From Paramacrobiotus richtersi (lineage: Eukaryota; Tardigrada; Eutardigrada; Parachela; Macrobiotidae), in contig JAQGAU010000678.1 of assembly GCA_034698045.1 (NCBI GenBank), positions 1 to 24,970 on the forward strand: 24,970 bases of DNA. Reading direction: 5' to 3'. Position numbers and translations under genes: made by a program. The notes beneath the pieces were generated by a model, which saw nothing but the letters and a program-made list of their open reading frames with translations, searched no databases and was not told the origin of the DNA. Numbering within the stretch: position 1 is the first letter of the stretch; the number at the start of each line of letters is the position of its first letter. This document shows, in pieces, positions 1-8,621 of this stretch.

Positions 1-316
1 CAGCTCAACACCCCCGTGTGAAATCAGCGAGAACGATGTTTGTTTAACTTTATCTTCAATGGATGGTTCGTGTTCCTGCGGGCCTTACAATTTTTGAATT
101 AGCTTTTACAAGCCTGTGGATTTGCTGTTGCTTAACCTTTTGACATACTATTTAATATTTGTTTGAACACCGCCAAATTCCCTACTGGCTGGACATGTAA
201 TTGCTGTTCCAAAGTCCTCATGCGATCAGACTGCACTGAGCAGTTACCGCCCGATTGTTGCTCCTCACCCAGTTTTCACAGCATTCAAACATTGTTTAGT
301 TTATTAAATACGAATG
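1..316. other. No recognised feature
   Basis: I see no coding exon, repeat or RNA gene here. The stretch leads into the retrotransposon relic that becomes recognisable at about 317. Confidence 0.5.
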
Positions 317-906
317 CTTCTTGATGACCCGCAGCTACTAGGTGATGCCCAATTCGTGTACCATGCAAAACGGAGTACCGAACTATTATATGGCAACCAA
401 GTAAATCTAGGATTTCATTAATGACGGGAAATTTGTCTATGGTATGTTTGTGGATTGCACAGAGGCTTTCGATAGAGTAGATCATGCTTCACTACTTTCT
501 ACCCTACCATTGCTTGATATGCCTGAGAATGTTAGATGATTATCTGATGGGGAGAGAAGAAATGGTAGTTATGGACGGCGTACTGTTAGAATGCGACCAT
601 ATAACTAGCGGTGTACCCCCAGGGATCTGTACTCAGCCATATCATGTGCACTTGCGTACTGAACGAATTTGCGAGCGTGTCATACGGTAACTTAGCGGAC
701 TGTATAGTTTTTGGATGATAGTTTATTTCTCGGCCAATCTTACATCCAGCGGACTGTGTTTATCTGCAAAATAACGTGAATGCAGTTTATGAACTGGCCT
801 GGCAGAAACGATTAACCTTCATTGCAAAAACTTCGTGTTTATGCGGTTCTGCAGAATGTTTCAATTCTCTTCTGATAAGAACACCTTGCTCAGTAGTTCT
901 GATATA
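317..906 (+). mobile_element. Non-LTR retrotransposon reverse transcriptase relic
   Basis: Pieces of a LINE-type reverse transcriptase appear in the right order but in different frames. First comes a segment reading LLGDAQFVYHAKRSTE (about 335-382). Motif A reads FVDCTEAFDRVDH (447-485). Motif B reads TSGVPPG (604-624), following REEMVVMDGVLLECDHI. Motif C is reduced to LDDSLF (711-728, the two Asp codons at 714-719). The next piece reads SRPILHPADCVYLQNNVNAV (from 728). At least three frame changes and a stop after ENVR show it is dead. These motifs are standard for non-LTR reverse transcriptases; I cannot assign the clade. The C-terminal relic at 2282-3100 may belong to the same insertion, split by about 1.4 kb, but that is inference. 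Confidence 0.8.
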
Positions 907-1573
907 AAGCGGTCTTTCGGTTTGATCGACGGTTTGTAACCGTCGGTTGCAAACTTTCCTTAAAGTAACAGATTCCGTTCTGAGCCCTTTTGAGTGGGGT
1001 TTGTTGGTTATTTAATTTTTCGGTTTGCTCGAGGACCTATTGCGCCATTCGATAACGCTTTTTTGATTTTTCGATTTGGCAAGTATGGTCACAAAAAAGC
1101 TGTTCACTCTGTTGATTTTGCTATCATTTTGGTCAGCTAAGCGGTTTTTCAACTAGAGTCGCGTTGATCAGTGAATATTATTATTTTCCTTGAACAAAAT
1201 AAGATTTTTTTCCTATGTCTTTAAGAATTTGACCATTTTGGTAAAGCGTTAAAACTTGAAAACGCACACTAATATTCTTTGCATGCCTTCCCTTTTTAAG
1301 ACTTAACTGTTCAGCTCACGTTGTTTTTGGTCGCTTGCTTAGTTTATACCTTCATTTTCTGAGCAACCGTATCTTTTAAGTATAGCGACTTCCCAGGTGA
1401 CCTTGAAGGCGATTCGGTTAAATTGCATTAATCGCGCGTTTATCGCCGGATACAAATATTCGAAACAAAACGTCATGTGACGCAGTTTTTGACTATGGGG
1501 AATCCAAATATGACATTGGTTTTCTGTTTCAGTTTCAGGTTAGTCAGAGTTTGATGTTATGGGGCGGACGCGG
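907..1573. other. Non-coding, unassigned
   Basis: No gene is recognisable. There is a small imperfect hairpin at 932-954 (gtttgtaacc, 3-nt loop, ggttgcaaac). The stretch could be worn retrotransposon sequence between the reverse transcriptase and the C-terminal domain, but I see no motif to prove it. Confidence 0.4.
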
Positions 1574-1698
1574 GTACATCGGTTTGACTCCGAGCTTGAT
1601 CATAGAATGCGCAGTTGGCTGAGCGCAGACAGAGAGGGGCATTAAGCTACAAGCCGACTGCGCATTGTGTAATCAAGCTCGGAGTCAAATCGAAGTAC
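1574..1698. repeat. Long imperfect hairpin (foldback), arms 1574-1620 and 1652-1698
   Basis: The two arms are reverse complements over about 47 bp; the inner 42 bp pair with 5 mismatches (37/42). They enclose a 31-nt loop (1621-1651). Shared blocks include tttgactccgagcttgat and aatgcgcagt. No open frame spans it and I see no clear target-site duplication. It may be a miniature foldback element or a structured RNA; the sequence alone does not decide. Confidence 0.75.
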
Positions 1699-1929
1699 GA
1701 TATATCTAGGTTCTAGATACATAGTACTCTTATATTTGCAGTGAAAGTCGAAACTGGACGTAGCGTCGGCATAATATTTATCATGTTAAACAGCACAAGC
1801 GATAAAGCGAGCAGACCTGTGTAGACAGAAATAAATCCAACAAAAACGGGAGCGCTTATATGTTTCCCACCGTGGGAAAAATCCCACGTGCTGTCATTGT
1901 GTTAGTGTATTGAGATAAAGAGGATACAA

Positions 1930-2222
1930 CTAAAGCCACCCAAACAGCTGCTTACGAAGCGTAATGACAGCAACCGTCGTGCTCTCCGTGTCTTCTGCGA
2001 TTGGGTCCGTTACTTCAGTAACGGGCACCGTTACGGGCTGTACTGTCGTGGTCGGCATCAGCCGTGGCTGCGCACCTGATCTAAAACGTCGTAGAAAGAA
2101 ATGCGGAGCTGCTATAAGCCCGTTTGCTAGACCAAAACTATTTTGTCTATTATTGACAACACCAGTTGATACTGGCCCACGGTTGGGTCCAACGAAACTT
2201 TTTTCCACTTTGAACTTATTAC
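1930..2222 (-). CDS. Possible terminal exon of an unidentified protein
   Basis: On the minus strand a 97-codon open stretch begins right after a good splice acceptor (pyrimidine-rich run ending ctcgtag, 2223 and up) and ends at TAG 1930-1932. It has a phase of two leading bases. The product is a tail with no known domain: a polar part (KVEKSFVGPNRGPVSTG), a basic patch (FFLRRFRSG), then a Thr/Val/Pro-rich stretch (MPTTTVQPVTVPVTEVTD) and an acidic segment. No upstream exon can be identified; the retrotransposon relic at 2282-3100 lies where the intron would be. An overlapping open frame on the plus strand (1964-2245) looks less protein-like. It could be chance. Confidence 0.3.
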
Positions 2223-2281
2223 CTACGAGAAAAAACAATAATTAAGCTGTGTCTACTGTACTTCGACTCTGCAGGATCTAG

Positions 2282-3100
2282 AACCTAGAACCTCCACCAC
2301 CTGAACGTCGCCAGTTCCAGTCGACGTGGACAACTGTGCAGCATACCAAGGCTTTGGCCAGCATGATGGAAACCGCGGACGTGATTTCCTCTTCTCGTCT
2401 GTTGGCGGCTTCCTCGCCTGAGTCAAGAGCCTGGTTGTCTGCCCTGCCTGTCGCTACCTTTGGAAATTTGTTGGATGACTCCCACTTAAGGATCGCAGTT
2501 GCACTGCGTTTAGGAGCAGAAGTGTGCAAGGGACATCGGTGCATCTGTAAATCGCAAGTTGACGTTTATGGGCACCACGGGCTAGTGTGTAAGCGTGGAA
2601 AAGGTCGACACCCAAGACATTCTGCATTGAACGATGTCATCCGCAGAGCTCTTATTTCAGCAAGCATTCCTGCAGTTTGTGAACCACCGGGTTTGGACAG
2701 AGGGACGGAAAACGTCCGGACGGTCTTACGCTCATGCCGTGGAAAGCCGGCAAGCCTCTTGTCTGGGATGTTACCGTCGCAGACACATGTGCCGACTCCT
2801 ATATTGCGCGCACCAGTACGATTTGTGGCGCAGCCGCGGATCAGCGAGAAAGGCAGAAGGAAACCCGATACCGCGCTCTTTCTGACCGATACCATGTTCA
2901 GCCGATTGGATTCGAGACGATGGGAAGTTGGGGTCCCAGAGCTACTGTTTTTCTGAAGGAAGTGGGGCGCAGAATAACGGAAATCCTCGGTCCATGGAGT
3001 TTCTACGTCAGCGGATTAGTATAGAAATACAGCGCGGAAATGGTATTTGTGTTATGGGTACTGTTGGTTCATCAAAAGAAATGGAAGATGTGTTCTTGTT
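2282..3100 (+). mobile_element. Retrotransposon C-terminal zinc-knuckle/nuclease-like domain, frameshifted
   Basis: Read across frames, this gives the C-terminal region common in animal LINE-like polyproteins. It has PPPERRQF at 2294-2317, then RLLAASSPESRAWLSALPVA, LRIAVALRLGA, and a CxCx8Hx4C knuckle (2540-2590). Next come GRHPRHSALNDVIRRAL and GLDR. A one-base loss near 2704 shifts frame to DGKRPDGLTL, PLVWDVTVAD and further to about 2980. A second break near 2985 moves to the frame ending EFLRQRISIEIQRGNGICVM (to about 3061). The order zinc knuckle, RH, then PD (2716-2721) and D (2767-2769) resembles the restriction-like endonuclease of R2-type elements; that comparison is from memory of the family. 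Two frameshifts mean it is inactive. Confidence 0.75.
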
Positions 3101-4107
3101 TTTTAGTGTGTGATTGCGTAATACTGACTTGTGTAACATGTACATCTGCACAACGGGGAACAAAATTAAAATTTGTGATGTTAAAAAACTCTGCAGGATA
3201 TATCACAGTTTGTATGGATCATGGGATATTGCGCTCTTCCCCCCAAAGCCTTTGCTGCAGAGCGGGACCATAATAATGTGAGGGGAAATCCCCGTTAGCC
3301 AGCCTTCGCAACGTTATTTCTCGGTTGTGCCTTGCACTCTGTTAAAACTGAAACACTTCGTGTCTGTTTCACCGTGACAAGTAGATTACTCGAACGCAGA
3401 TACTCCCAACAATCTGAGAAGATGCCTGACATGCTGTCGTAAATGTGCTGATCACTAAACAATTTTTGTTTTGGAGCAAGTTCAAATGCCGCTTTATTAC
3501 TAATTTTCCAAGCCGTTAACAGTGATTAATTTATAATAGTGTATCGGGGTGACACGGTCTATGGACGACTCATTAGAGTGATGAGCTACAGAAACTCATT
3601 TCGTACGCGGGTACATACTGTAATGTTGAACACTAACCACTATTATTAGAAAATTCGAAAATTAATCATAAAGCTCCATTTGAACTTGCCGCAATAAAAC
3701 AAAATTGCTCAGTGATCAGAATATTCATCAGAATAATTCATGAAAAACATATCAGGTGTGCTGTCATAGTTTGGGAATATCTACCTTTGGGTAATCTAGT
3801 TGTAAGCCATTCTTGCCTAACAATAAACCAATAGAAATCGTAGAATTTGCTGCGAGGTATGATGCCAAGCAAGCGCGGTTTCATGGCGACTGAAGGATAT
3901 TCGACGCGTTTGCAGATGCCTGTTTCTATGTACTGATGCTAGTTTCAACAGTCCTGGCTCTTGCCCATAAGGCGCCATGTGCAACCGGCAATTATGTCCA
4001 CCCCCCGGGCGAAACTCACAACGCCGATTAGAAGCAGGCTGCCGGTTGGAGTTTCGGGATTCACTAGGCTGCTTCTGCCTTCCGCTAAGCGCGTCTGTTT
4101 CCTGCCT
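3101..4107. other. No gene recognised
   Basis: Short open frames occur on both strands, but none has splice sites, domain motifs or similarity to the families in this window. The right end probably includes the 3' flank of the minus-strand gene at 4108-5038. Confidence 0.5.
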
Positions 4108-5038
4108 CTACTGTACAATATAACTTATCGAGAACTCACCACTACACGTTACAGTTGGTGCAAGCTTTTCATTCTCAAAATCGACGGTAGCACTAGAATC
4201 GCAATACGGTGATATTCCGTCCCTTCCGGCGCGAAGCGGAGGCTCCATGCGCTTGGTAAGCTTGAATAATGCGCAATGATAGTAGTCGCTCTGAATGGCG
4301 TTGCAGGCGATAAGCTGGCAAATGGCGAAGCAAGTATCGATTAACCTATCGCCTTGCTTCCTGGCCGACGGCAGTGGCTGGTAGGTGACAAACGCCCCAG
4401 GTAAATCTTCATCAACCTGACCCAGCTGTCTGGGATGTCCTTGAGGGCGACGTTGAGCTTCAGGGTGTAAGGACCATTCGCCCGTTCCGGTTTGCATCTG
4501 GCGTCGGCCGACATCACCGCTCACGTGGGTTTCCCGGGTTTACCCGAGAACATATGCACGACGGCTGGGCATTTGCCGGCTGTGCATTTGGCAAAGCAGC
4601 CAGTCTCATTTTCCTTTCCGTTGTATACCAGAGGCTTCTCACAGTTTAAGGTGAAATTCGGGATGATGACCTCTGCAAAAAAATGGTCGAGTCAAAGTAA
4701 AGAGTTCACGATCAAAATGCCGCTTCCTTCAGCGTTCCTGTTGCAAACTGCGGATTACTGTAACTTTTGACTTTGTTTACGGTGCTTGCGACCAAAACGT
4801 CCCATATAACCAGTTTAGCTTATTTTAAAATCAATTCTCATCGTAATGAGTAGATCCAACACCACATCTCTGCTGTAGTATGAGATTGCGATGAAATATG
4901 CCAAAATGAAAACGACATACAGTATACAAATGCCCTAACCAATACAGAATCAGCTAAGAGTTTACCGGACGTTTTTTGTGCTGGCCCTAGGCCGGCTGCT
5001 GCCATGGATATTAAAGCCAGCGCGTAGATGATCGCCAT
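4108..5038 (-). pseudogene. PAN-0: secreted PAN/apple-like protein gene, broken
   Basis: Exon 1 (4966-5038) starts MAIIYALALISMAAAG, a clear signal peptide, and ends in phase 1 before gtaaac. Intron 4673-4965 ends in a T-rich tract plus gcag. Exon 2 (4108-4672) opens EVIIPNFTLNCEKPLVYNG, followed by CFAKC, matching the first PAN module of PAN-1 and PAN-2 (CNPPLKFTGNE then CFARC). The second module reads DTCFAICQLIACNAI then CALFKLTK. Two breaks interrupt it: an in-frame TGA at 4520-4522, exactly where the relatives have a conserved Cys, and a frame change near a GGGG run at about 4410. The TGA-to-frameshift piece still reads CKPERANGPYTLKLNVA, as in the relatives. The frame change could be hidden by a 44-nt gt-ag intron, and the TGA by a 27-nt one, but both are unusually short. 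A pseudogene is the simplest reading; an assembly error is possible. Confidence 0.65.
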
Positions 5039-5141
5039 GTTCGAAGAAACGGTTTATAGTGTCAGAATTATCTGCAAGATTTTTGCGGATTTAACAAAAA
5101 CTGTCTGGCCTGGCTGGGTTGAAGAAAAGTTGATGTTGGTG

Positions 5142-5148
5142 TTTTATA
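5142..5148 (-). promoter_or_regulatory. TATA box of PAN-0
   Basis: The minus strand reads ggTATAAAAc about 104 bp upstream of the PAN-0 start codon at 5038. It is a near-perfect TATA box in a plausible place, although the gene looks broken. Confidence 0.5.
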
Positions 5149-7016
5149 CCACTGAGATTTCATACCTGTTGGGCAAATGAGTATGAGATGTTCCAGTAGT
5201 TGTCTCTTTAGGTTAGCTGAAGTTTTATGGGTGCCGGAAATCGAGCGTCTGCAATAAACCGGAAAATACGCATTGTAACTCCGATTGGCCGCATTAATGT
5301 CAACCCTTTATGTTCGGGCGAGTTCGGGCTGGTAGATGGTTCTTAATACTTCTTATGTACGTGCTTGAAAAGCAAATTTGTAGAATCAGAGTCTGGCAAA
5401 ATTAAAGCCGATAAATTTGCCAGGAATGCCCTGTAGTTTAGTATTCCGGTGGTGTATGGCCACAATTTATTCCAGGCATTTATTTTTGCGTTATTTTAAA
5501 GGCAATGAACAATGATGTATAGTCAAGTCCCATGTACAAAAGTTAAAGATCGCCTCCGGATCCGGTTGTTGTAAATGTTGCCTAAGGCGTGATGTATTAA
5601 AGCCAAGCTCGAAAGTGCAATTCAGTTCTTTAAATGGCAGTCAGAAACGTGCAGCGGCGGTAATTGATGCGAAGCGAAGAACAAAGTTATTGCCAACAAA
5701 AACGTTATAATATCACCAGCAACCGAATATGCGGCCACGGTCAACAAATGTGTTAGTCAGCGTAATGATGCAGCAAATCACTCAGTGTCAGCAAATGACT
5801 CATTATTACATTTGCTGCAAATGTAACAATGTTCGATTCAGGACAGCATTAAGTTTCGGTTCAAAATTAAAATCAAAATTATTCTAGCGTCTCTACTTCT
5901 AGAACGGAAAATAGCTGTACGTATAGCCGTTGATATACCGTTATGGACGCGTAAGTGTACCGTAACACAGCCATGTTAATCGCTAGCTAGAACCGCTGCC
6001 CGTGGAATTTGCTGGTTTTGTTTTGCTGTGAAGTGCTGCATTGGAGGCTGTGGGGCGTACTGATATTTCGAAGTGTGGATTCAAGGAACTTTTAGCCATA
6101 GTTCTTAAAGTCCATGCTTGATACAGTATATGAGCAGCGAATGTACAGTTTCTCGTACAGCTTACTTACGTATCTATAGGTACAGCGCATTAAGTAAAAA
6201 TCCACTACCCTCCGCGTGGCGGCTTGTTACAGATTTTACGGATGCAGACTGTCCTGATAGGGATAACATTGTTATCAAAACAACCGGATAAGTTAATTTT
6301 GGTATATGCATTTACCTTTACTATTACCGCTCAAACGGGCCTCTGGTATTTCTGGCGCTGAGTTCATAAGTTCGACCAAATAACAAGTTGTAACAGACCC
6401 GAATAGCGCAACATCTGGATATTCATCCATATGCACTGGGTCCATGTGAATCCACGTTGTGTGGACTCACAGTCGCCGCTTCCTCCCGAACCTTTGCTGG
6501 GCGTATGTCAGCAGTTTGAAATGAACTGGATTCACCAGCCGACGCGTACTACAATGTCTACCGCTTCGGAAATGCCATTAGGGATACCGATTGGTCAAGC
6601 TTAAGAAGCGTGCAGTCGAGCTTTGGCGATAAAATTTCCCACCTTTTCGAAACGAAGTGATACTTTAACAAGCGTCCCATTGTTCTCTCGCCGATTGTTT
6701 CATGTTAACGATGTTTCTGTTGTTTTGTTTCTTGTTTTTCCCTAACCAGTCTGCAGCTTTAAGTAGGGGTACTTCCCTAGTGTGTGCGGACACAGATCAA
6801 TAAATCAAATGACTGAACTGTATTCACCGAGATTTTAGCTCGTAGTGCGTTTTACCAGAATTACCGTTAAGTTAGCGTCAGCATGATTCTGTTAGAATCA
6901 AATGACTTTAATCTGACAGAGACCATGCACGGACAAGTTTACTGTCAGACCAAAGGTAATTAATTGTTTTCGATGAGCAATACTGATGGGTATCGTTCCG
7001 GCGACTGTTTTGTGCT
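5149..7016. other. Long stretch without a recognised gene
   Basis: I find no exon, RNA gene or transposon motif on either strand. A small stem can form from gcagcaaat and atttgctgc around 5771-5814. Sequence similar to the PAN-2 upstream flank begins only at about 7017 (acgacacat), so this stretch lies outside the duplicated block. Confidence 0.5.
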
Positions 7017-7073
7017 ACGACACATTGAGGCATATTGCCGCAGGTATTAGATTTGTGAAAAGGTATGATACAG

Positions 7074-7082
7074 CAATAAAAT
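7074..7082 (+). promoter_or_regulatory. Conserved promoter-like element of PAN-1
   Basis: The sequence caataaaat lies about 130 bp before the PAN-1 ATG and is repeated 140 bp before the PAN-2 ATG (15180-15188), inside a conserved upstream block that starts at acgacacat. It may act as a TATA-like element; this is inference from position and conservation. Confidence 0.35.
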
Positions 7083-7203
7083 ACATTTCGAAGTCGGCAT
7101 ATGAGCCGGTTTTCCGCATTCATTTTAAGGTAACATCAGTACACCACGGCTGAACTGTCTTCGTACTGGATCAGCACTCAAAACGCAGACTAGAACAAGT
7201 GCC

Positions 7204-7972
7204 ATGCTGAAACTACTCGCAAGTAAGTAACCAACGATCAACCTGATCTATAGAGAATAAGCAGTTATTTTTGGTCATTTAATATTGAGATTTGTGAACA
7301 TGTTTGCTTTTGAGTTTAGCATTCACTGTGCTCGTTGGATGGGCGGCCTGGGCAGACGGTAAGTGGACAAACCTGATGTACCATAAACATTAATCACTAT
7401 TTTGTGCATTTTCTTCAGCCAAATACGAGATCACATCGGGCGGTTGGGCCTTGTCATGTAACCCTCCGTTAAAATTCACCGGCAACGAGAAAAAGGATGC
7501 CTGCTTTGCCCGCTGCCAAAAAGACGCCAACTGTCTGTCCGCCGTTGTGGACAACAATGCCAAGAAGAACACCTGCGCCCTGATTGTCAAAAGTTCCACA
7601 TGCGCACCAAAAAGCGCCGGCGGCGAACCCCACACTGTCATCGCCAAAAGCGATCCACCACAGTACACAGTGGGGGAAAATATGGAGGTTAGTGGTAATG
7701 CTCTGGCGATGATTGGGGATTTGGCCGGATTTGGCGGTCCCATCTGGGTAAACCCGGAAACCTGTGGGAAAATCTGTGGCGTCCTCAACGGTTGCAACGG
7801 ATACTCATATGCGGATGGTACGGGACAGAGTCCCAGCGTGTGTCTGCTCAAAATCTTCACGGCACCGGTGACCGTCGGGAAGGAAGCGAAATGTGTCCCA
7901 AAGAATGCAGCCGGTGGCGTCACGAAGGTGTACTTTGCCAAAGCGGAGCATGCGCCTAAGAAGAAGTGCTAA
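7204..7972 (+). CDS. PAN-1: secreted protein with two PAN/apple-like modules
   Basis: There are three exons: 7204-7222, 7320-7358 and 7419-7972, each join in phase 1 with gtaagt donors and T-rich acceptors; the total is 203 residues. Residues 1-18 (MLKLLATFTVLVGWAAWA) form a signal peptide. Module 1 has Cys 33, 48, 52, 58, 72 and 81. Module 2 has Cys 135, 139, 145, 161 and 178, plus a terminal Cys 203. The spacing Cx3Cx5C is the same in both, and CAPKSAGGEP against CVPKNAAGGV shows an internal repeat. PAN/apple modules typically bind proteins or carbohydrates; the ligand here is unknown, and the family call rests on cysteine pattern rather than a search. The gene is tail-to-tail with NEP-1. 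Its flanks, splice sites and length match PAN-2, so the two are recent duplicates. It ends EHAPKKKC. Confidence 0.85.
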
Positions 7973-8235
7973 GAGGTCTTGCGCTGCTGCTGATATGCGA
8001 ATTTGTTATATATCGCTGGTTTCACCGTTGACTGTTGGCAGTCCTTTGCGCTGTCCCTCGTCACTTTATTCAGCAGGGAGATTTTTTTCTTGTGTTTTGC
8101 TGGCTGTTTGTGCTAATTAGTTTAGCTATTAGTTTGTTTCTGTCCACTTATCCACTAAGTCTTGCCTTCCGGCAATCTGTTATCTCGTTTTACAGTTGTA
8201 ATTGAGCATTGTCTGTTGCATGCCGCCATCGGGAG

Positions 8236-8241
8236 ATTAAA
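8236..8241 (+). terminator. Poly(A) signal (ATTAAA) of PAN-1
   Basis: ATTAAA lies 264 nt after the PAN-1 stop, in the motif gccatcgggag-attaaa. It aligns with AATAAA in the matching place behind PAN-2 (16503-16508, context gccatcgtgac). Confidence 0.5.
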
Positions 8242-8621
8242 CTGCGTATGGTGCGTTAGTTTTCTTCTTCCAACGTCTCTGAAACCTAGTGTAATGGACG
8301 AACGATAAGTCAAACAGAACCGTCAACCATCAGACAACGTTAGACCCGCCTGTCCGGGCCAAAGTTAATATATGTGTCTTTTTTCCGGTTTGATTCCATA
8401 TCTCCACCTTTTTGAAAGTTACAAAAAGGCTTTCTGGCTTTATGGTAACATGGTTTACTTTTCTGTTCTCACTATTTTTTATGTGGCTTCGCGGCCAGCG
8501 CATGAATATATTTCTGCTTATAATGCAAGCAAATGTGTATACAGGAGTGACAGATCAAATCAGTTTCCCTGAGTTACTTGATTATTAGATATTGTTAATA
8601 TTGCATGCGCACAACAGTCTA
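8242..8621. other. Spacer between the convergent PAN-1 and NEP-1 genes
   Basis: The spacer is homologous in part to 16509-16832 between PAN-2 and NEP-2. I see no gene. On the minus strand I find no AATAAA or ATTAAA for NEP-1, in contrast to NEP-2. Confidence 0.5.

Noticed and set aside
2278-2544. Minus-strand open frame over the retrotransposon C-terminal domain
   Set aside because: The plus-strand frame carries the conserved LINE motifs; this is its shadow.
4487-4521. A 27-nt gt-ag intron that would remove the TGA in PAN-0
   Set aside because: Far below normal intron size, and the removed codons align with residues present in PAN-1 and PAN-2.
5820-5850. gttcgattc, resembling a tRNA T-loop
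   Set aside because: The flanks do not form a T stem and no anticodon or D arm lies upstream.
6908-7123. Minus-strand open frame in the PAN-1 upstream flank, partly similar to 15022-15234 before PAN-2
   Set aside because: The similarity comes from the duplicated promoter flank; the two frames diverge at both ends and lack family motifs.
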